Shown in pieces: positions 23,215-35,111 of a stretch of DNA of 64,000 nt; the stretch's first letter is position 1, and each line of letters begins with the position of its first letter. The notes beneath the pieces were generated by a model. It saw only the letters and a program-made list of their open reading frames with translations, was not told where the DNA came from and searched no databases. This stretch comes from Sipunculus nudus (Eukaryota; Annelida; Sipuncula; Golfingiida; Sipunculidae): positions 15,313,508 through 15,377,507 of the forward strand of contig CM049313.1 in assembly GCA_026874595.1 (NCBI GenBank), written 5' to 3'. The position numbers and the translations under genes are program-made.

Positions 23215-23272
23215 AAAACACTGATTCTTCTGAACTGCCTTCAAGATATTCAACAAGATATCCTTGTTGAAT
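23215..23272 (+). repeat. 58-bp direct repeat, left member
   Basis: AAAACACTGATTCTTCTGAA opens the unit, which ends in a near-palindrome TTCAACAAGATATCCTTGTT. It is nearly identical (about nine in ten bases by eye) to 24227-24285, in the same orientation. Confidence 0.8.
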
Positions 23273-23563
23273 GTGATTGGTTTATTTAAGCGTCCCCACT
23301 TGTTATAAACACCAAGGGTCACGATATGGTTTCGACAATTTTGGTTATTGGTTCATACGGATTTTCTTAAACAGTTAAGTATAAGACACTACCTGTAATG
23401 TATACGCCCAGTAAAGTGTCATCGGGTATTTGCAGTTTACACAGTAGTGTCTGAAGCAATGCTTATTCTTCTTTACTTGTTTACGTTTTACGTTCATGTG
23501 CAAGAATGGGATTATTTGAATTCCAAAATGAGCATTAGAATTAAATTAATATAGTGTTACGGT

Positions 23564-23680
23564 ATGCATATAAAAACGGCCCGAACTGTCTCGTTAGTGA
23601 AGCATACTTTTCTAGCGAAGCTGTTGGAACACCAGACATGTGCACCACCGACATAAGTTCAATTCCCGGATCGGCCCAAT
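23564..23680 (+). repeat. tRNA-derived SINE-like repeat with A and B boxes
   Basis: TAGCGAAGCTGTTGG (23613-23627) fits the pol III A box, and AGTTCAATTCC (23656-23666) fits the B box. It is followed by an acceptor-like end CGGATCGGCCCA. The upstream portion (CATATAAAA..GGCCCGAACTGTCTCG..AGTGAAGC) is shared with 10981-11104, so the two are copies of one family. A degenerate third similarity (GGGCGAAGCTGTAGAACC) occurs near 24027. Confidence 0.5.
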
Positions 23681-24226
23681 TTCCCCTGCGTTAAATGATT
23701 ACGAAACATCAGGGGCTCGTCCGGGAATGACACCTAAATTTGGGACCAGAGGAATAGTGGTTTGAAGTAATTGGGTACTTACCGCCACCTAGTTCACCAA
23801 TTGTGTGACACCTGGGTTAATTAATCTCGTTCTGAAAGTAGAAAGCTCTTGAGAGGGATGTTTTACGAGGGACCGGACATGTTCAAACCCGGAATCGAAT
23901 CAATATTTTCACCTCTTGAAAATGTTTACGTAACAATAGTAATATCGAATTCAACTGAACAGTTATGCAGAGCAATTATGACCTGAAGTGAAGCGGATAT
24001 GTGATGCCGAATTTGACATTCTGGGCGAAGCTGTAGAACCGCTTCAGACTTAGTCACTATTGCGTCGATGATATAAGACCGAAGCTGGTTGCTTCTGTTC
24101 CCTCGGCGGCCTCAAGGGAGTCTTTTTGTGGATTTTGTTTGAAGATATCAGCCAACAGGATTTTGTAGTCTGAGCAAAACATAGTCTGCACTAACAGCGT
24201 AATAATTAATGCAAAACACAATTTGT

Positions 24227-24285
24227 AAAACACTGATTCTTCTGAACTGCCTTCAATATATCCAACAAGATATTCTTGTTTTAAT
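24227..24285 (+). repeat. 58-bp direct repeat, right member
   Basis: Copy of 23215-23272. The terminal near-palindrome is decayed here (TCCAACAAGATATTCTTGTT). The 0.95 kb between the two members includes the SINE-like sequence at 23564. Confidence 0.8.
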
Positions 24286-25517
24286 TATCTTGCGTATATC
24301 TAGGTCAAGGATGCAGATTGTCTATTAACGCCTTAATCAACAAACTTTTGTGTAATCCATCCACATATAATGTCATATGAACAATTTATATCGAAATATT
24401 CTGTGTTGGCGCGTCAAATTATTATATCATATCAAAATACAGGAAACTGAGTCGATTTTGTGACCGAGTTACGTTATCGGATGCTTTAATATTTCTTAGG
24501 CATCAGTTTTCAGACCCTAGTGTTTACCATATGACAACCACCTGTATAAACTGATAACGTGCGATCATACATAGGTTTTCTAAGTCGAGGAGAGCTATAC
24601 AAACAAACAACGATATGTTTTGGTCTTTCCATTGATCCAGAAGGCCAGCATGGCGGAAGCACTCATGCGCATGCGTGTAGATGCATCTTGGTACAGTCAG
24701 AGGTCTTTGTGACAGCTGTCCAATGAGAACACATAAAGGCAAAAGGCAAGGCTACGTTTATTCTACAAGGTGATCGATTGGAAAAAAGTTGAGGAGTAAT
24801 TAAGAAACACATACATGCGTTTAAATTACCAAGATGTTTCTAGTCAGTGCAATTTATTTTGGAATGTTTGTATATCTTATCGATAAGTGTGCAGCCGAAC
24901 GCTCCCACCGCTTGATAAGGATCAGTTTATAGCACTTAAGTTCAATCGATATGTGAGTTTGAACAAAATTTATGACCCTAGGAATGTTAGACCTTTGAGA
25001 CTCTCGGCAAATGTCACTAGGCAAGCCGTATAGGTACACAGCCAACGAAATTACTTTTTCATATTTGCCAAAAAAAAAAGACTTCTGGGAAGAAACGACT
25101 TTGATGGTTTGAGATCGGTGGACAAACAGGCTATATAAGGCTAACACATAGGTCAATTTCTCCGTCCTATAAAAAAAACAACGTCCTTATGTACATGACG
25201 CGGTGTGACTTGTCGCTCTTTACTGACGCATGGCGCCTCATATGGCTTTGAGGAGGGTTCAAATCAAATTTTATCTTCGCTGATTATACGAGAGAAAATA
25301 TGCTGGAATCCTGGAAAATAAATAGCACTAGAATCGTTTCATAAATCTGCTATCGCTGTATTATGTGCCGCCTCAAGCGAAAAAACGGGGAATCTCTTCA
25401 CCTAGGAAAATTGAACCATTATGTTTAGATCTCTTATTAGAATGCCAAAAGCTAACGTGGAGGCGTGTGTTTACTGTTGAAACAATCACTGACATTTTTA
25501 TACCAGGTAACATTCTT
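24286..25517. other. Unassigned DNA with one NRF-1-like site
   Basis: CATGCGCATGCGTG around 24664-24677 fits the NRF-1 palindrome TGCGCATGCG. It sits 15 bases from AGCATGGCGGAAGC (ETS/YY1-like). Such pairs occur in housekeeping promoters, but no exon is visible nearby. A 67-codon frame (25365-25568) ends inside the next foldback arm and has no recognised domain. Confidence 0.3.
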
Positions 25518-26570
25518 TATACTCCAGCTGTTAAGAGAAGAATTGTGCAAAAAGTGAAAGAAGCATGAAACTTGTCATAATAGTTGGCCAGACCATACTC
25601 AATATTTTCAGATATAGGGCCAAGCGGAATTCACCCCATGTTGGTCAAAATATAAGATGGCGGCCATGATGGCCGCCGGATTATAAAATATCAATACATT
25701 CGGTTATATTTGTCCTATAATGCTTTCCAAGTGCACTATTCCCATGTTTTCGGGGTCGATAAATTCATTTATAGGGGTTTAAAGTCTGTAAAATGACTAT
25801 GTGAATGAATCCTGGTTTTGTAAATATTAAAAATGTCCCAAATTTGCTTTCGTTTACTAGCACATGTAGAGCAAACATTATTTGTTGGGTTTTGCACAGA
25901 AGTTGCATACCTTTTGATTGTATTCAAATGAAAGTGTCCTTTGATGGCTTAGGTTTGTCTGCTTTGTCATGCATTTGGATGCTTGTATTGTAGAACAGTT
26001 TTTATTGCAATATTCTTCCTTTGATTATTCCTTTATCTGCATAATTACAAAAGTAATTGCTTTGAAGAGGTTATGGTTGCAAAAAAAACTTATCTGTCGA
26101 AATCTTCAATAAAATTAGGATTGAACTTGATATGTCCGTAAACACTAATCATTAGAATGTTTTAAACCTACATACATGTAATTAGATTTTACGATCAGCT
26201 TTCATGTAAACATCTGTTAGTTAAATAGGGAAATATCAAATACATTAATCCAACTGTGCTGACATTATATATATATATTTAGGTTATATGAGGTTTGGAA
26301 CCCCAAAAATTTATTTTCTCAGCCCAAAGAACATAATATCAGAGTATTTGCAATGTTTTGTGGGGACATTATAACTCAAGCTATGGACATTTTCTAATCT
26401 GACGGCCATCTTGGCCGCCATCTTGGATTTTGGGCAAGAAATTTTTTTTTCAGCTTGGCCCTATATCTGAAATTCATCAATAAGCTCCAAACAATACTTT
26501 TGCCAACTTTCATGCTTCTTTCATTTTTTGCACAATTCCTCCAAATATGGGAGCTTAACCGCTGGACTAT
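25518..26570. mobile_element. Foldback element with ~180-bp inverted arms
   Basis: The left arm (25518-25697) and right arm (26381-26570) are inverted copies. Shared landmarks, from outside in, are TCCAGC.GTTAAG, AATTGTGCAAAAA(G/A)TGAAAG, AAGCATGAAA, CAGATATAGGGCCAAGC, and AAGATGGCGGCC / GATGGCCG. The outer right arm has an extra 12 bases (CCCATATTTGGA-like) absent on the left. The 680-base centre has no coding capacity. Flanks show no unambiguous target duplication. Confidence 0.75.
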
Positions 26571-26760
26571 TACTTTATTTTAACATTAAGGTTCCATTAG
26601 TTTCCAAAATGGATTTATTGCTTTTTACAAATGCTGTAGCTCGCCAATAGAAAATGTTCCATGTAGGTGTTTCCTAAGCATTTGCCAGGATTCACAAGAC
26701 CTAGATCCTATAGGGCGAACACGATGTTCTTAAGGTCTTATGATCGTAAAACAATCATAT

Positions 26761-26763
<3 letters not shown>

Positions 26764-26808
<45 letters not shown>
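26764..26808. repeat. (TA)22 microsatellite
   Basis: Uninterrupted TA run, 190 bases beyond the foldback element. Confidence 0.98.
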
Positions 26809-26815
<7 letters not shown>

Positions 26816-29262
26816 TTGGAATCCTTAGAATATCCTCTGTTAGATTAGATATATATTAGATATATTTATTTTATATTTTTTTTAACGCGATATATCGCAC
26901 AATTGGCAAACAGTATGTATGTAAAAATAGTATCACATTGAATTACATACAAATATCTCCAGCTGTTTTTTTTTGTGTGTGTTTAAATCTATTTTTCCTT
27001 TTTGAATTTTCAATTAATAAAAATTATGCAACTAACAATGCATATTTTTTTTAAATGGTGTATAACTGCTAAACTAAAACAGATATAAAAAAAGAATAAA
27101 ACGCATTTTAGATTACATGTCAACTTACCTATATGCAAAATTTGAGATCCCTACATCAGGTTGGTTTTGAGAAATTTGCGCCGAATGGCGTGCAGTCTGT
27201 TGAATTGTTGTTTTGAGAAAATGGGCAAAAATGTTTGGGAAGAGTAATCTCGATTTCAACGGGTAACTGGAATATAAACGCAAGTGACAGTCGTATATTT
27301 TCATTATATTCAGATCTGAATTGGTTTGGATAAACAAAATTGAAAATTAAATAGTTTGTCATGGTGAAAAGACGAAATTTAACACGAAATGACATCTTAA
27401 GAACTGTCAACCAGAAGTCGGCGGAGCTTACTGGTCCGAGTGGCTGGTCATCGGTAATAAGGTCATGGGCCTCCGCGCCGGGACACGCGTCAGGTGTGAA
27501 GTGACTGATTAGCCACGATTACTCTAATCACTCTGAGCAAACATTCGAACTGCCAATGTATCCCCCGTTCACAATCATACTTGAACACTGTAGACACGAA
27601 ATAACTAGCAGCAATACTTGCTAGTAAACTGATATCATCCCAGAATGACGAAACCAATAGATAACGGAATATTGAATGGGCATATTCAGCATACAATAAG
27701 TTATTTTAATTGTTAAACTTTTTAAATTACTTATATCTTATTAGCCTACTTTAAAACTGTATCCAGTCTTTAATATAGTTTTATAATGTAAAATCGAATC
27801 CCGTTGTTGATTGACAGCGTTCCGGAATAAGATCCGAATTGGCTTTTATGTATTATACATCGCTATAAGCCATCCAACAGCACGTAATATGAATATTTAA
27901 ACAAGGTTGACATTTTCAAAAAGGTGCCGTATTTCCCGCGTAAAAAGTGATTTCAGTGAATGTCGACGCTGTTAGCTGGCTTTCACAGAGATATACACGG
28001 AGACACGCACGCTCACAGGACAACCAGTATTGCGTAATGATTATAAATAAGAATATTTAATATTTAGCATACAATAAGACAGATAACAACATGGGTGAAA
28101 ATAGTTTTAAGCCCTAGCAAGGTAAAAGTTTACTGAAATAACAACCGGCAATTTCATATTCCATGACATATTTTTGACCTTTTCCCGTATAGGATGGCAC
28201 TGACGTAATTGTGGACGTGACACAGACCTAAACAAAATTCTACGGTCTGCATAATACATGTAGTTCAGGGGTAAGGGTACAGGGGAAAGTGTTTGCAGTT
28301 ATTAGTGTCAATAAATTATCAAGTGCCGGTAATAAAGATAAGCGCAGTCCCGGCTGGCTGACCAGCGGCCTCCGCACCCCTGTCAATCAAATATGTGCCG
28401 CGCACCGCCAGTAAATAGTTAACCGATAAGCATTTGAATACCCTGTTGGTTCTCGCCGAGCTTACCGTGGTCCTGTATACACCCTACGTGGGGTTGACAT
28501 CTAAATTAAAATGCTTATTTTTACAATTGATACAATATAACGCCAGGAAAGTGTTTTCGTGACAAGATAGATAAAACAAACAACTATAAGGTCACGGTTT
28601 TTCTAAAAATGTCAATTTTACGATTTTTGACGATTATTAGACCTTAAAAAGCTTAATATGTACAATAAAAAACGACGATTCTCACCCGACTTCATGATTA
28701 GTTTTATTCCATTTTGGTGTCTCGGTCTGATGAACTGCTCTGTCTGATACATGGAAGATGTTTGTTGAAAAAATATGAGATGGGGGAGGGGGGGGGGGCC
28801 CATCCCCCCCCCGCCCACATACACAAATTACAAAGAGTTCACAAGCCCCATCCCAGAATATCATATTTTTTTAAAATCAAAATATATTATGTTATATGTG
28901 TTTTGTTATTTATACGGAAATAACATTTATTTCCAACACTTTCTTTTATTTCAACTTTGATTTAAACTTTGATTTAAATAACCCTGAAGTTAAAACATTA
29001 AAAAATTCCAGTAATATCGGCTAAGGCACATGACATGCAACAATTTCTCGACGAGATGGATAATTGAAAGATTATTGAGGAATATATGAAGAAATTTTTA
29101 TTTATATTTGGATGATGGAATTACCATTCCATGTTAATACCATGTTTATAACGATGTGTTTGGATAGGAGAGGCTTCAGAAACAAAACTGTATATCCCAT
29201 ACTTGTTATGTATTATGCTTTAAATTGTATATCTGACTAACATGGTATTTACATTAACTGAA
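26809..29262. other. Unassigned AT-rich DNA with one G/C tract
   Basis: Short open frames overlap on the minus strand (27125-27410) without domains. At 28782-28812 a G tract (GGGGGAGGGGG...) is followed directly by CCCATCCCCCCCCCGCCC. The two can pair as a hairpin and also account for the opposed open frames there. Confidence 0.4.
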
Positions 29263-29716
29263 CAGTGGCGTCAGTTGATCTTCCAGAGTGGTGGGGGGGG
29301 GGGGGGGATTACTCGCAAACAAACAGACACACATATATACACCTATATATATGTATATATATATAAATATATATTAAGCGTCTGTTTGACACAATTCGAA
29401 CGTATTAGCGTCTGTTTTACACATTTCAAATATATATACTTAATCACATTTCAAATATTTGACAAAAAAGTATAAGGTTTTAGAAAATAAGGTATTATGT
29501 TTCCAGTATAAGTTAATTCTAAACCAGGTTTGGATATAATATTTCATAGTATACTCATAAATGGAACCAAAATCTATAATTCTGTTTATTTTTTTATTTC
29601 ATTTGCAATATATAAATATTATTCTCTGAAAAGTGCGGGGGGGGGGGGGGGTGATTACATTGACCATCCACCTCCCCCTATACCCATATCACCCATATAC
29701 ATGTATTGACTCCCCT
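29263..29716 (+). mobile_element. GGCGTCAGT-family MITE, copy A
   Basis: It starts CAGTGGCGTCAGTTGATCTT and ends ATTGACTCCCCTG, the inverse of CAGGGG-GTCAAT. G tracts lie just inside both ends (29293-29307 and 29637-29651). The interior shares with copies B and C the phrases CTTAATCACATTTCAAATA, AAGTATAAGGTTTT, AAAATAAGGTATT and TTTCTAAACCAGGTTTGGAT. There is no coding capacity. Confidence 0.75.
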
Positions 29717-30203
29717 GAACCAGAACGTTTTGGATTGGATAATATATCCTGTGTAACACGCTGTAATGCACACGCCTTACGTAATCCCACTTGCCACACC
29801 CGGAAGACTGCACGTTTTGTAAAACAGTAAAATAACCGGTTACCATTATCAGATTAAATATATGATACACTATACTGCGTGATTTTGGAAAGTTTTCATT
29901 TTATGTTCTTGTCTTTGTCATCCGCCCCACATGTAACTCGTTTTATTTTTATCGCAAATGGCTTCACCCAGTGCAATTACCGTATGTAATCACAAAAATA
30001 ATAAACGTCCTCGGAGGTCTCTCATTTTCCTGGGTACTAAGGTTTCACCTGCTTGGAAGTTACGTGGGAAGATTATTTCATGATTACCCGAGGGAAAGTG
30101 ATGATGAAGAAAAATATAAAGTCACGTTGTAATTTATCCAAGGCATCTAGGTGAAGACGCTTGGTTTTGTGTTGGTGCGCGAATGTCTGTGTGCGTGTGT
30201 GTG

Positions 30204-30206
<3 letters not shown>
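29717..30206. other. Unassigned DNA
   Basis: Nothing recognised. Confidence 0.4.
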
Positions 30207-30260
<54 letters not shown>

Positions 30261-30378
30261 CAGCCAGCCGGACACACAGGGATATTCAGGAGCAGTGAGA
30301 GAGAGCGAGGCAGCCGTACAGGCATATACAGGTGAAAGGGAGAGAGAGATAGATAGAGACAGACAGACAGACAGACAG
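30207..30378. repeat. (GA)25 microsatellite and (GACA)5 array
   Basis: The GA run spans 30207-30257 after a short (GT)n. A purine-rich stretch follows, with GACAGACAGACAGACAGACA at about 30357-30378. The strand asymmetry creates open frames of 102 and 63 codons that are simple-sequence artefacts. Confidence 0.95.
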
Positions 30379-32559
30379 AAAGGCCGACAGAGAAAGATTG
30401 AGAGAGAAGGAAGGTTATATATGTTATTAGTAGGTTTTCACAATTTCATTATCTATTAATATTTATCCAGTTATATGATGAAAGTTTTCTTGGTAGTATG
30501 GTCGGGCCTACACGTCCTGTTGTTGCGTTTAATTGATGGTCAGTCCCACGAGTAAAACCACTATCGTCCGATATTACTTTTCCTCATAGCATTTCTAAAC
30601 ATGAGGTCATCAAGTTTTATAATTTGTGTTTAAATATTTCTAAAAGATGTATTTTGAAGTTATTGGGCAGGTTACTGACGAATACTGATAATTAGTAGTA
30701 AACATATATTTCACTGTGAACAGATGGGTTACCAGTCACAGCGGGCAGAAAATTTGGTTTCAAAGACACTAGCCTTTTTAATTGCTAGTTCTATAGTAAA
30801 AAAATTCCATGCTGAAGAATGTGACCACTATAGCTCGGGTGACCTTCGTTGCAGGTGCGTTGTCATAGGGACAATCGTAGGGATTGTATCATCAAAAGTT
30901 GAATCTGCGCAACCATGAAATACTAATTCATTAGTTGACTTAATTGGCTGAAAGGCTTTTTAGATATAATTTCATCATACTACAATAGCGACTCAATATT
31001 TTATCAATTAAAATGATTCTTTATTCCACCGTTTTAATCGTCCTAAATTTTAATTCCAGCGGTTTCCACACTGTCGGTTTTCATCTAGTAATACAGCGTT
31101 GCGCGTCGAGATTACCTACAATCCTCTTCTGCGGTGTTCCTCGGGCGGTTTTTCCAAGTGATGTCAGAGACGCTGTGATTAATGACTAGCGGTGTTAGGG
31201 TGGCACAGCTCCCGGCAGCCATCACGCGGAAGTCTTTGTCTCAGTGCCGTGTATCAAGATCATTAATCCAGGATGTTTTGGTCCCCAGCTTTCTGAAATT
31301 TTAACAGAAGTCACATCCTGTTCAGCGATGGTACTTGAAAGGTATCACCTTACTAATGGGCGCGGCAGGTGGCTAACATTGATGGCCGTGGGAGGAAAAT
31401 GTTTGATGCTCGATTAATTATTATGGGAGGGTCACATGAAACCAAGGGTTCCAACCCGGTGTGTGGGTTCATCCTTTACTTAGTGTCCACTGATGTTTAA
31501 ATGGTAACCCTTCCAACCCGTCAGTTCATTACAAAAGTAGTTTCACCCCCCAGGCCGTTACTAATTCTAGTTGCCATTCTCATATCATATGTAAAATAAA
31601 CATGTGCTTAGATAGACATTATTGAGTCTGGACTTTCTGTATTTATATTCCCCCGTTTTATATCATAGATGGCGATAGCCCATAAGAATGGATCCCTCAG
31701 CTGCTTTTTTATTAACTGAGTCCATAGACTGCCCCTGCAGTTACATATGATTACAACACTAAATACAATGCTGTTCGATTTAACGTATGTCCATTTATTA
31801 ATGTTCAGTACATCTTTATGTTTTTGCACTCCGGAAGTCAAAATATTTATATAAAAGTACACAGAACTTATGCATTATACATGATTAAATACAAGATGAC
31901 TCCTATATGCTTCATTTATCTCTGGACAAATCAATCAATTATTGATGTAACAGGTACTTCATGCTTTCCGGAAAGGTAAGTTAAGATTACAGGCCCTTCA
32001 ACATTCACCGTAATGTGAATATTAGTATGTTACAACCATAGGAACTATTTTATTCAATTTCCTTTCTAAGAGTAACAGATCGTTTTGTGTTATAATGCCA
32101 ATTAACCCTTACGGGGCTTAGAAGCAATGACTAAATGACCCTCCATTTTTCTGCAGTGAAGTCCCGAGGAAGAGGGATGCAAGTTTTTCTGGTGCGTTAA
32201 CACCAGTTATCTTTATATATCATATATATATTGTCCAACAAGTCTTCGCACCATCGGATCCAGACTAAGAATACTAAGCCAAAACCCAACGCATTTGACA
32301 ACACAAGGTGAAGATAAAACATTTTATAAAGAGATTCCCGAATCCCTTCACGTGATGTCGCCCAGTTGTCATGCTTTGTAATTAAAAAAAAATGATCCAT
32401 ACTTGGATCATGATTAAGGCATTAAAAATTTAATCTAGCCTTATAATACTTCTGTAAAGATTCAATGAAAGCAAACAAAATCTCGTGTGAGATATTATTC
32501 GAAAAACGGTTGAGATGCATATTGATTTAATTAATTAGCGAAACTACCTGTAACTCAAC
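30379..32559. other. Unassigned DNA
   Basis: Only open frames up to 84 codons were found, none with domains. The stretch near 31100-31260 is somewhat CpG-richer, without an identifiable element. Confidence 0.4.
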
Positions 32560-33190
32560 TATCACGTTTTGTCTAGGGTTCACCACGTTCTTGAAGGCCG
32601 TTGGAGGACTTTAATGTAGGACACCGTGGTCTTTACCATAGAACACCGTAAGGGACATGGATGAAAGTGGATGATCCTGAGCGGTCTACGTTTTCCTCAA
32701 AACGAACGGACAAGAACGTGGCCCCTAGTACGGATATGTGTGAATCTTGACATTTGAAGGAACAAATTTCGCTTGTCAAACCCTGGACCACGGCAAATCC
32801 TCTTGTCTACCCAAAACGTGTTCCGTTGCCGTAAGATACCGTAGGAAGACGTGGCTGGACGTGGTTACCGTAACGCTGGCGTGACACTGCCGTAGTTAAC
32901 GTAGACGGCAAGGGCAGCATCTTAGCGATAAAGTGGCTAGTACTGGGACGAACGGGGTCTATCTACGTTCTTGTACGACAGCCACGTTTTACCGCAGGAG
33001 AACGTGGTTTTAACCGTCGCATTTCCGTAGCAGTACTGTAGATGAACGTGAAATACCGTGGGGAGAACGTGCCGCGAACGTCATGAGAACGCAGTCTTCA
33101 ATTTCATCATGATCATTCCCGTTAAGGACTCGTTCTGACTTGTCGTGCATGGCTGAATCGCGAGGAACCTTAAAAGGACGTGGTAAGTGA
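32560..33190. repeat. ACGT-rich degenerate repeat
   Basis: GAACGTGG, GACGTGG, TACCGTAG and CTACGTTC words recur irregularly. I count fourteen ACGT tetramers in about 630 bases, where two or three would be expected. The CpG-rich composition contrasts with the AT-rich flanks. No fixed period is evident, so it may be an old short-unit tandem array. Confidence 0.5.
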
Positions 33191-34312
33191 GACCAGACTT
33201 GAATAAATCAGGTTTCCAAGAAAATATCTTGAAGAAAATGAACACCATATCTCGCAAAATTGAATATGAGAAAATCAACTTAATGTCTGAGAAAATAACC
33301 TGATTTGTCGCAACTTCATTTTTGAACAGGCGGGGCCAAGGACGTTTTGGGATGATGGTACAATAAAAATGTCAACCATATAGTCAGCTTAAAACACCAG
33401 AGGGGCCTTCAAACACCAGAGAGTCGTAAAAATAGCGTTTTCTTGATTACTAGACATATCATCATTTTATGTTAAACAGGTTGAAATTAACAGATGGACA
33501 GGTGGGTGCAAAAAAAAAACATAAGTGTTGCTGAATGATGTCGTAAAAAGGTTCTGTTTAGGAATACCCACGTGACAATTGAATAATCGGTATTTCCTAT
33601 AGTTTCAGCTGCTTCCTGTAGATTTAATCATTCCATTCAGCTTCAAAGGCCGTATCAACTATACAGTCACAGGTGTGAGAGAAGAATATTCATCAGTAAC
33701 AATCCACCCTCATCACAAGCAACCGATTCCCAAGTATATAACGCTGACTTCTATACTTCTGTTGTGTAGAACGATCATATCTAGAGTTCTTGATTATATA
33801 CGCGTATGTCAAGGACATATGAGGAAAAGCGTGCATGGACTAAACGATTCAGAGGGTAAACAGGTCGTATATAAAGTAAAGCGATTTATGTATGATGGGA
33901 TATGATGGAATATTAAAATTCAATGTCTATGGCAATAAATTTAAGGATGATGTACTTAAAGGCATGTCGATAAGTTTATGAGAACCTTATACATGGCATA
34001 TATATATATATATTAGAGGTAGGAATCGGTTGTAACATAATATTCAATGATTGGAGGATAAAAACGTCCGGTGATCCATTCTCAATCAATTATTTTATGA
34101 ACCATCTATATAACCATGAAATATGCTGTATAGAATTATAACAAAAATATTGACTGAGTAAATTTCGTCTAACTTGTTTATCACGCATAAAGGTCGCGGT
34201 AATAGCCGGGTTTGTTGCACAAGGATAAACTTAATACTGTTCGCTGTTTATTTTCTCGTCTTTCTGATATCTCTGACAGAATTAAAATATTTTATTGGGA
34301 ATATATATATAT
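33191..34312. other. Unassigned AT-rich DNA
   Basis: A 76-codon frame at 33675-33905 has no recognised domain. A short (TA)n lies near 34000-34012. Confidence 0.4.
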
Positions 34313-34490
34313 AGTAAAGCTTCGTTGTGTCGATCTCGCTTAAGTAGAATACCCTGCTTATGTCGAAGTTACAGACTCGATACTATGGCCAACTGTAGGT
34401 AATTTATTACCAAATAAAACCCATTTGTGTCGAATCTAGTATGTATCGAAGTTTTCATTAGGTCCCTTCGACTTCTACACAATGAGGTTT

Positions 34491-34493
<3 letters not shown>
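34313..34493 (+). mobile_element. Pogo/Tigger-like MITE, second family (~180 bp)
   Basis: The left end TAGTAAAGCTTCGTTGTGTC and the right end, read inward (TTGAAACCTCATTGTGTAG), are inverted repeats. The interior has TATGTCGAAGTTAC and TATGTATCGAAGTT. It is flanked on the left by (AT)n and on the right by a long (AT)n array, so the TA target cannot be distinguished from the microsatellite. Confidence 0.6.

Positions 34494-34545
<52 letters not shown>
34494..34545. repeat. (AT)26 microsatellite
   Basis: Perfect run directly abutting the MITE end. Confidence 0.98.
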
Positions 34546-34549
<4 letters not shown>

Positions 34550-34562
34550 AGCCTTTACACTG

Positions 34563-34655
34563 TAGTGGTACCTTGCCAAAAGTGCCCACTTTATAATGGC
34601 AGCCATGAAAAGTCGATTGGGGGCCATATAAAGAGTTGTCATCTAGAGGGCACTG
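34563..34655 (+). mobile_element. Small TA-target MITE (~93 bp)
   Basis: The left end TAGTGGTACCTTGCC and the right end, read inward (CAGTGCCCTCTAGATG), are imperfect inverted repeats. TA follows the right end at 34656-34657. CAGTG-type termini suggest a Tc1/mariner-related MITE unlike the two at 20035 and 34313. Confidence 0.45.
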
Positions 34656-34778
34656 TACTGTTGTTGTTTTACTTATCCTGTTTTCTTAGTACAGCATAAT
34701 TGTATTGAAACATAGATATTTAATCGTTGAAAATGTAGGAAAATATAAATAACGCCGTATTTATAACTAGAAAAATAC

Positions 34779-35000
34779 TCAGAGAGCGCAGACCTCCTCC
34801 AAGGTAGCTCACCCTCATATGGTATTGTCAGAAATGCAGCATTTTCCTTTAAAAAATCCCGGATCCAGATGATGATCCGGATCACCACCACTTGTTCCTG
34901 GTATCATTGTGGAGCTATCCTTAAAATATCATTAAAAAAAAATCTGTTCAATACTTCTAGAAAAATGTTCCTAACAGGTTCACAAACCAATCACGCCAAA
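34779..35000 (+). repeat. Uninterrupted copy of the repeat split at 7.4-8.8 kb
   Basis: The copy reads ACTCAGAGAGCGCAGACC through GCAGCATTTTCCTTTAAAA, then CCCGGATCC and TGATCCGGATCACC, TGGTATCATTGTGG, to TTCACAAACCAATCACGCC. The junction GCATTTT|CCTTTAAA is the counterpart of the site filled by 1.1 kb at 7495-8588. Confidence 0.75.
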
Positions 35001-35108
35001 ACCATGCATAATACCGGCCCTGTAGCGGGGGTAAAATTATGCACATGTATTTTACTGAATGATTCAGATGAACCAAATGAATTCTGGATACTTGCTTACC
35101 ACAGGAGT

Positions 35109-35111
<3 letters not shown>

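Noticed and set aside
23215-24285. LTR retrotransposon flanked by 58-bp repeats
   Set aside because: The repeats are too short for LTRs, lack TG...CA ends, and no primer binding site, polypurine tract or coding sequence is visible.
25365-25568. 67-codon frame before and inside the foldback arm as an exon with donor CAG|GTAAC
   Set aside because: It continues into the inverted arm, and the donor is weak. No domain was recognised.
30134-30459. Arg-Glu and Ser-Leu repeat proteins across 30.2 kb
   Set aside because: They are translations of a (GA)n microsatellite in different frames.
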